This document shows positions 63,309-64,000 of a stretch of DNA of 64,000 nucleotides, piece after piece. How positions within the stretch are numbered: position 1 is the first letter of the stretch; every line of letters starts with the position of its first letter. This DNA comes from Halorubrum alkaliphilum. GTDB taxonomy: Archaea; Halobacteriota; Halobacteria; Halobacteriales; Haloferacaceae. A model generated the notes under the pieces. That model worked only from the letters and a program-made list of their open reading frames with translations, was not told the origin of the DNA and made no database searches. Position numbers and translations under genes: made by a program. Location of the stretch: contig NZ_JAGGKQ010000011.1 of the NCBI RefSeq assembly GCF_017873815.1, positions 1 to 64,000 of the forward strand, given 5' to 3'.

Positions 63309-63729
63309 GGATCACCCCTGAGGGACCGACGGTTCGGACGGGGCAGGGTCGACATCGGGTCGGGACCACACACCGAACGCGACTCGAACTGACTGAACAT
63401 GGGTTTTCTCACGAAACAACGACAAGGTACAGGACCTAATAAGGTATTTGATTGACATACCGGTAGTTCAATGGAGAAAAAACGGTACCTTCCACGAGAC
63501 GATCTCTCACCACGATATGTTCTACGTGGTGGCCGAGAAATAAAAGGACAGGTGATTCGACGAGCGAATATTGGAAGAACGAGAGGTGCCGCAACACTTG
63601 CCGATCCGTTTAAGGTGTATGATCGGAGGCATCACGAGCGAGAGGTTCGGTTCTCGACGAGCGTGCTTCGAACGAGAATCCGTCCGCCGCGTCGAGCCCG
63701 GATCCGCGTCGGTGGAGGCGGCGACGCGT
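63309..63729. other. 421-bp intergenic region between nitrate reductase and narK
   Basis: No convincing gene. The 63400-63560 part is AT-rich, with a direct-repeat-like TTGACATACCGGTAGTTCAA and a small palindrome CACCAC/GTGGTG (about 63508-63530). It probably carries the narK promoter and nitrogen control sites, but none can be assigned from sequence alone. A plus-strand frame (63471-63827) is Arg-rich and unlike the acidic proteome. Confidence 0.4.
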
Positions 63730-64000
63730 TCAGGGGTACGACCCGGTTCCACCCGCCCGTTGTGAACCGGTTGCGAGGTCGGCGTCGGTGCGGTCCGGAG
63801 CGCTCAGGCCGACCGCACATTGCTTGAGGTTCGGCTCGGCGGAGTCCGGGTCCGCGGCGGACAGCGTGAGCTCGTTTGCCGCCGGGTTGTGGACCGGGAG
63901 CCAGACGAGCCCCGGCGGAACGTTCCCGTCGGGTTCGACCGCGACCGCGACCGCGGCGCGACGCGACTCGATCACCGTCTCTCCACGGTCGAACGCACGG
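63730..64000 (-). CDS. nasA: Assimilatory nitrate reductase, C-terminal end (partial)
   Basis: Ninety codons up to the window edge. RAFDRGETVIESRRAAVAVA, then GLVWLPVHNPAANELTLSAA and DPDSAEPNLKQCAVGLSAP match the molybdopterin-dinucleotide-binding C-terminal domain of NasA/NarB-type nitrate reductases (the usual F-x-P-x-H-x-P...N-L/A-T, then PEPxxKxCAV pattern). The N-terminal part with the 4Fe-4S cluster lies beyond the window. An adjacent NarK-type gene supports a nitrate-assimilation cluster. Confidence 0.85.
   Translation of the reverse strand, partial: RAFDRGETVIESRRAAVAVAVEPDGNVPPGLVWLPVHNPAANELTLSAADPDSAEPNLKQCAVGLSAPDRTDADLATGSQRAGGTGSYP

Noticed and set aside
61974-63392. Long plus-strand frame over narK
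   Set aside because: Antisense to a clear twelve-helix transporter; the product is basic and repetitive.
63471-63827. 118-codon plus-strand frame upstream of narK
   Set aside because: The product is strongly basic, has no family pattern and overlaps the end of the nitrate reductase gene on the other strand.

Overview
The window is chromosomal DNA of a halophilic archaeon, most like Halorubrum or a close relative. The evidence is high GC, strongly acidic proteins, archaeal TATA boxes just upstream of start codons, haloarchaeal ribosomal, KEOPS and RPA gene clusters, LonB, an archaeal-type proteasome beta subunit with a 49-residue propeptide, and a sensory rhodopsin I/HtrI pair.

Positions 1-4.9 kb are the right end of an integrated genetic element with lower GC. 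It holds a P-loop replication-type ATPase in a tight operon with two very small proteins (one AbrB-like), a cluster of iteron-like GTGAACC/GGTTCAC repeats, a haloarchaeal element-associated protein, and a tyrosine integrase. The element is joined directly to the C-terminal remnant of a glutathione S-transferase-like gene, so it appears to sit inside that host gene.

From 5.5 to 36.5 kb the core genome resumes: proteasome beta subunit, UDG-like protein, asparagine synthase-like and PHP proteins, the rps15-recJ-like-pcc1-rps3ae cluster, a five-gene oligopeptide-type ABC operon (15.2-22.8 kb), rpoL, a glycosyltransferase, the rpa1-rpap1-phosphoesterase operon, a thiolase/DUF35 pair, sensory rhodopsin I with its transducer, and mutL. 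From 36.5 to 40 kb is a sugar ABC transporter, with its ATPase gene divergent from the binding-protein and permease genes.

From 40 to 51 kb: a highly structured intergenic repeat, tRNA-Leu, endonuclease III, a one-cyclin-repeat TFB-like protein, a DUF2178/HTH pair behind a doubled palindromic operator, the C/D-box proteins fibrillarin and Nop5, a CBS-ParB protein, a CPBP protease, LonB, NadM and a SAM hydrolase-family protein. From 51 to 64 kb: a PilB/PilC pair, a methyltransferase, a 23-bp minisatellite, a chemotaxis transducer, tRNA-Gly followed by copies of its own 3' end and a small AT-rich islet, a 7TM histidine kinase, a NarK transporter, and the C-terminus of an assimilatory nitrate reductase.

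The most unusual signals are: (1) three dispersed intergenic repeats (about 10.3, 40.4 and 50.65 kb) with conserved boxes around hairpins whose two arms differ between copies but stay complementary; (2) mirror-image copies of tRNA 3' ends downstream of both tRNA genes; (3) a peptide-binding protein whose C-terminal segment has moved to the N-terminus (apparent circular permutation), in an operon whose DppC-like permease carries a 240-residue membrane extension; (4) the iteron cluster of the integrated element.
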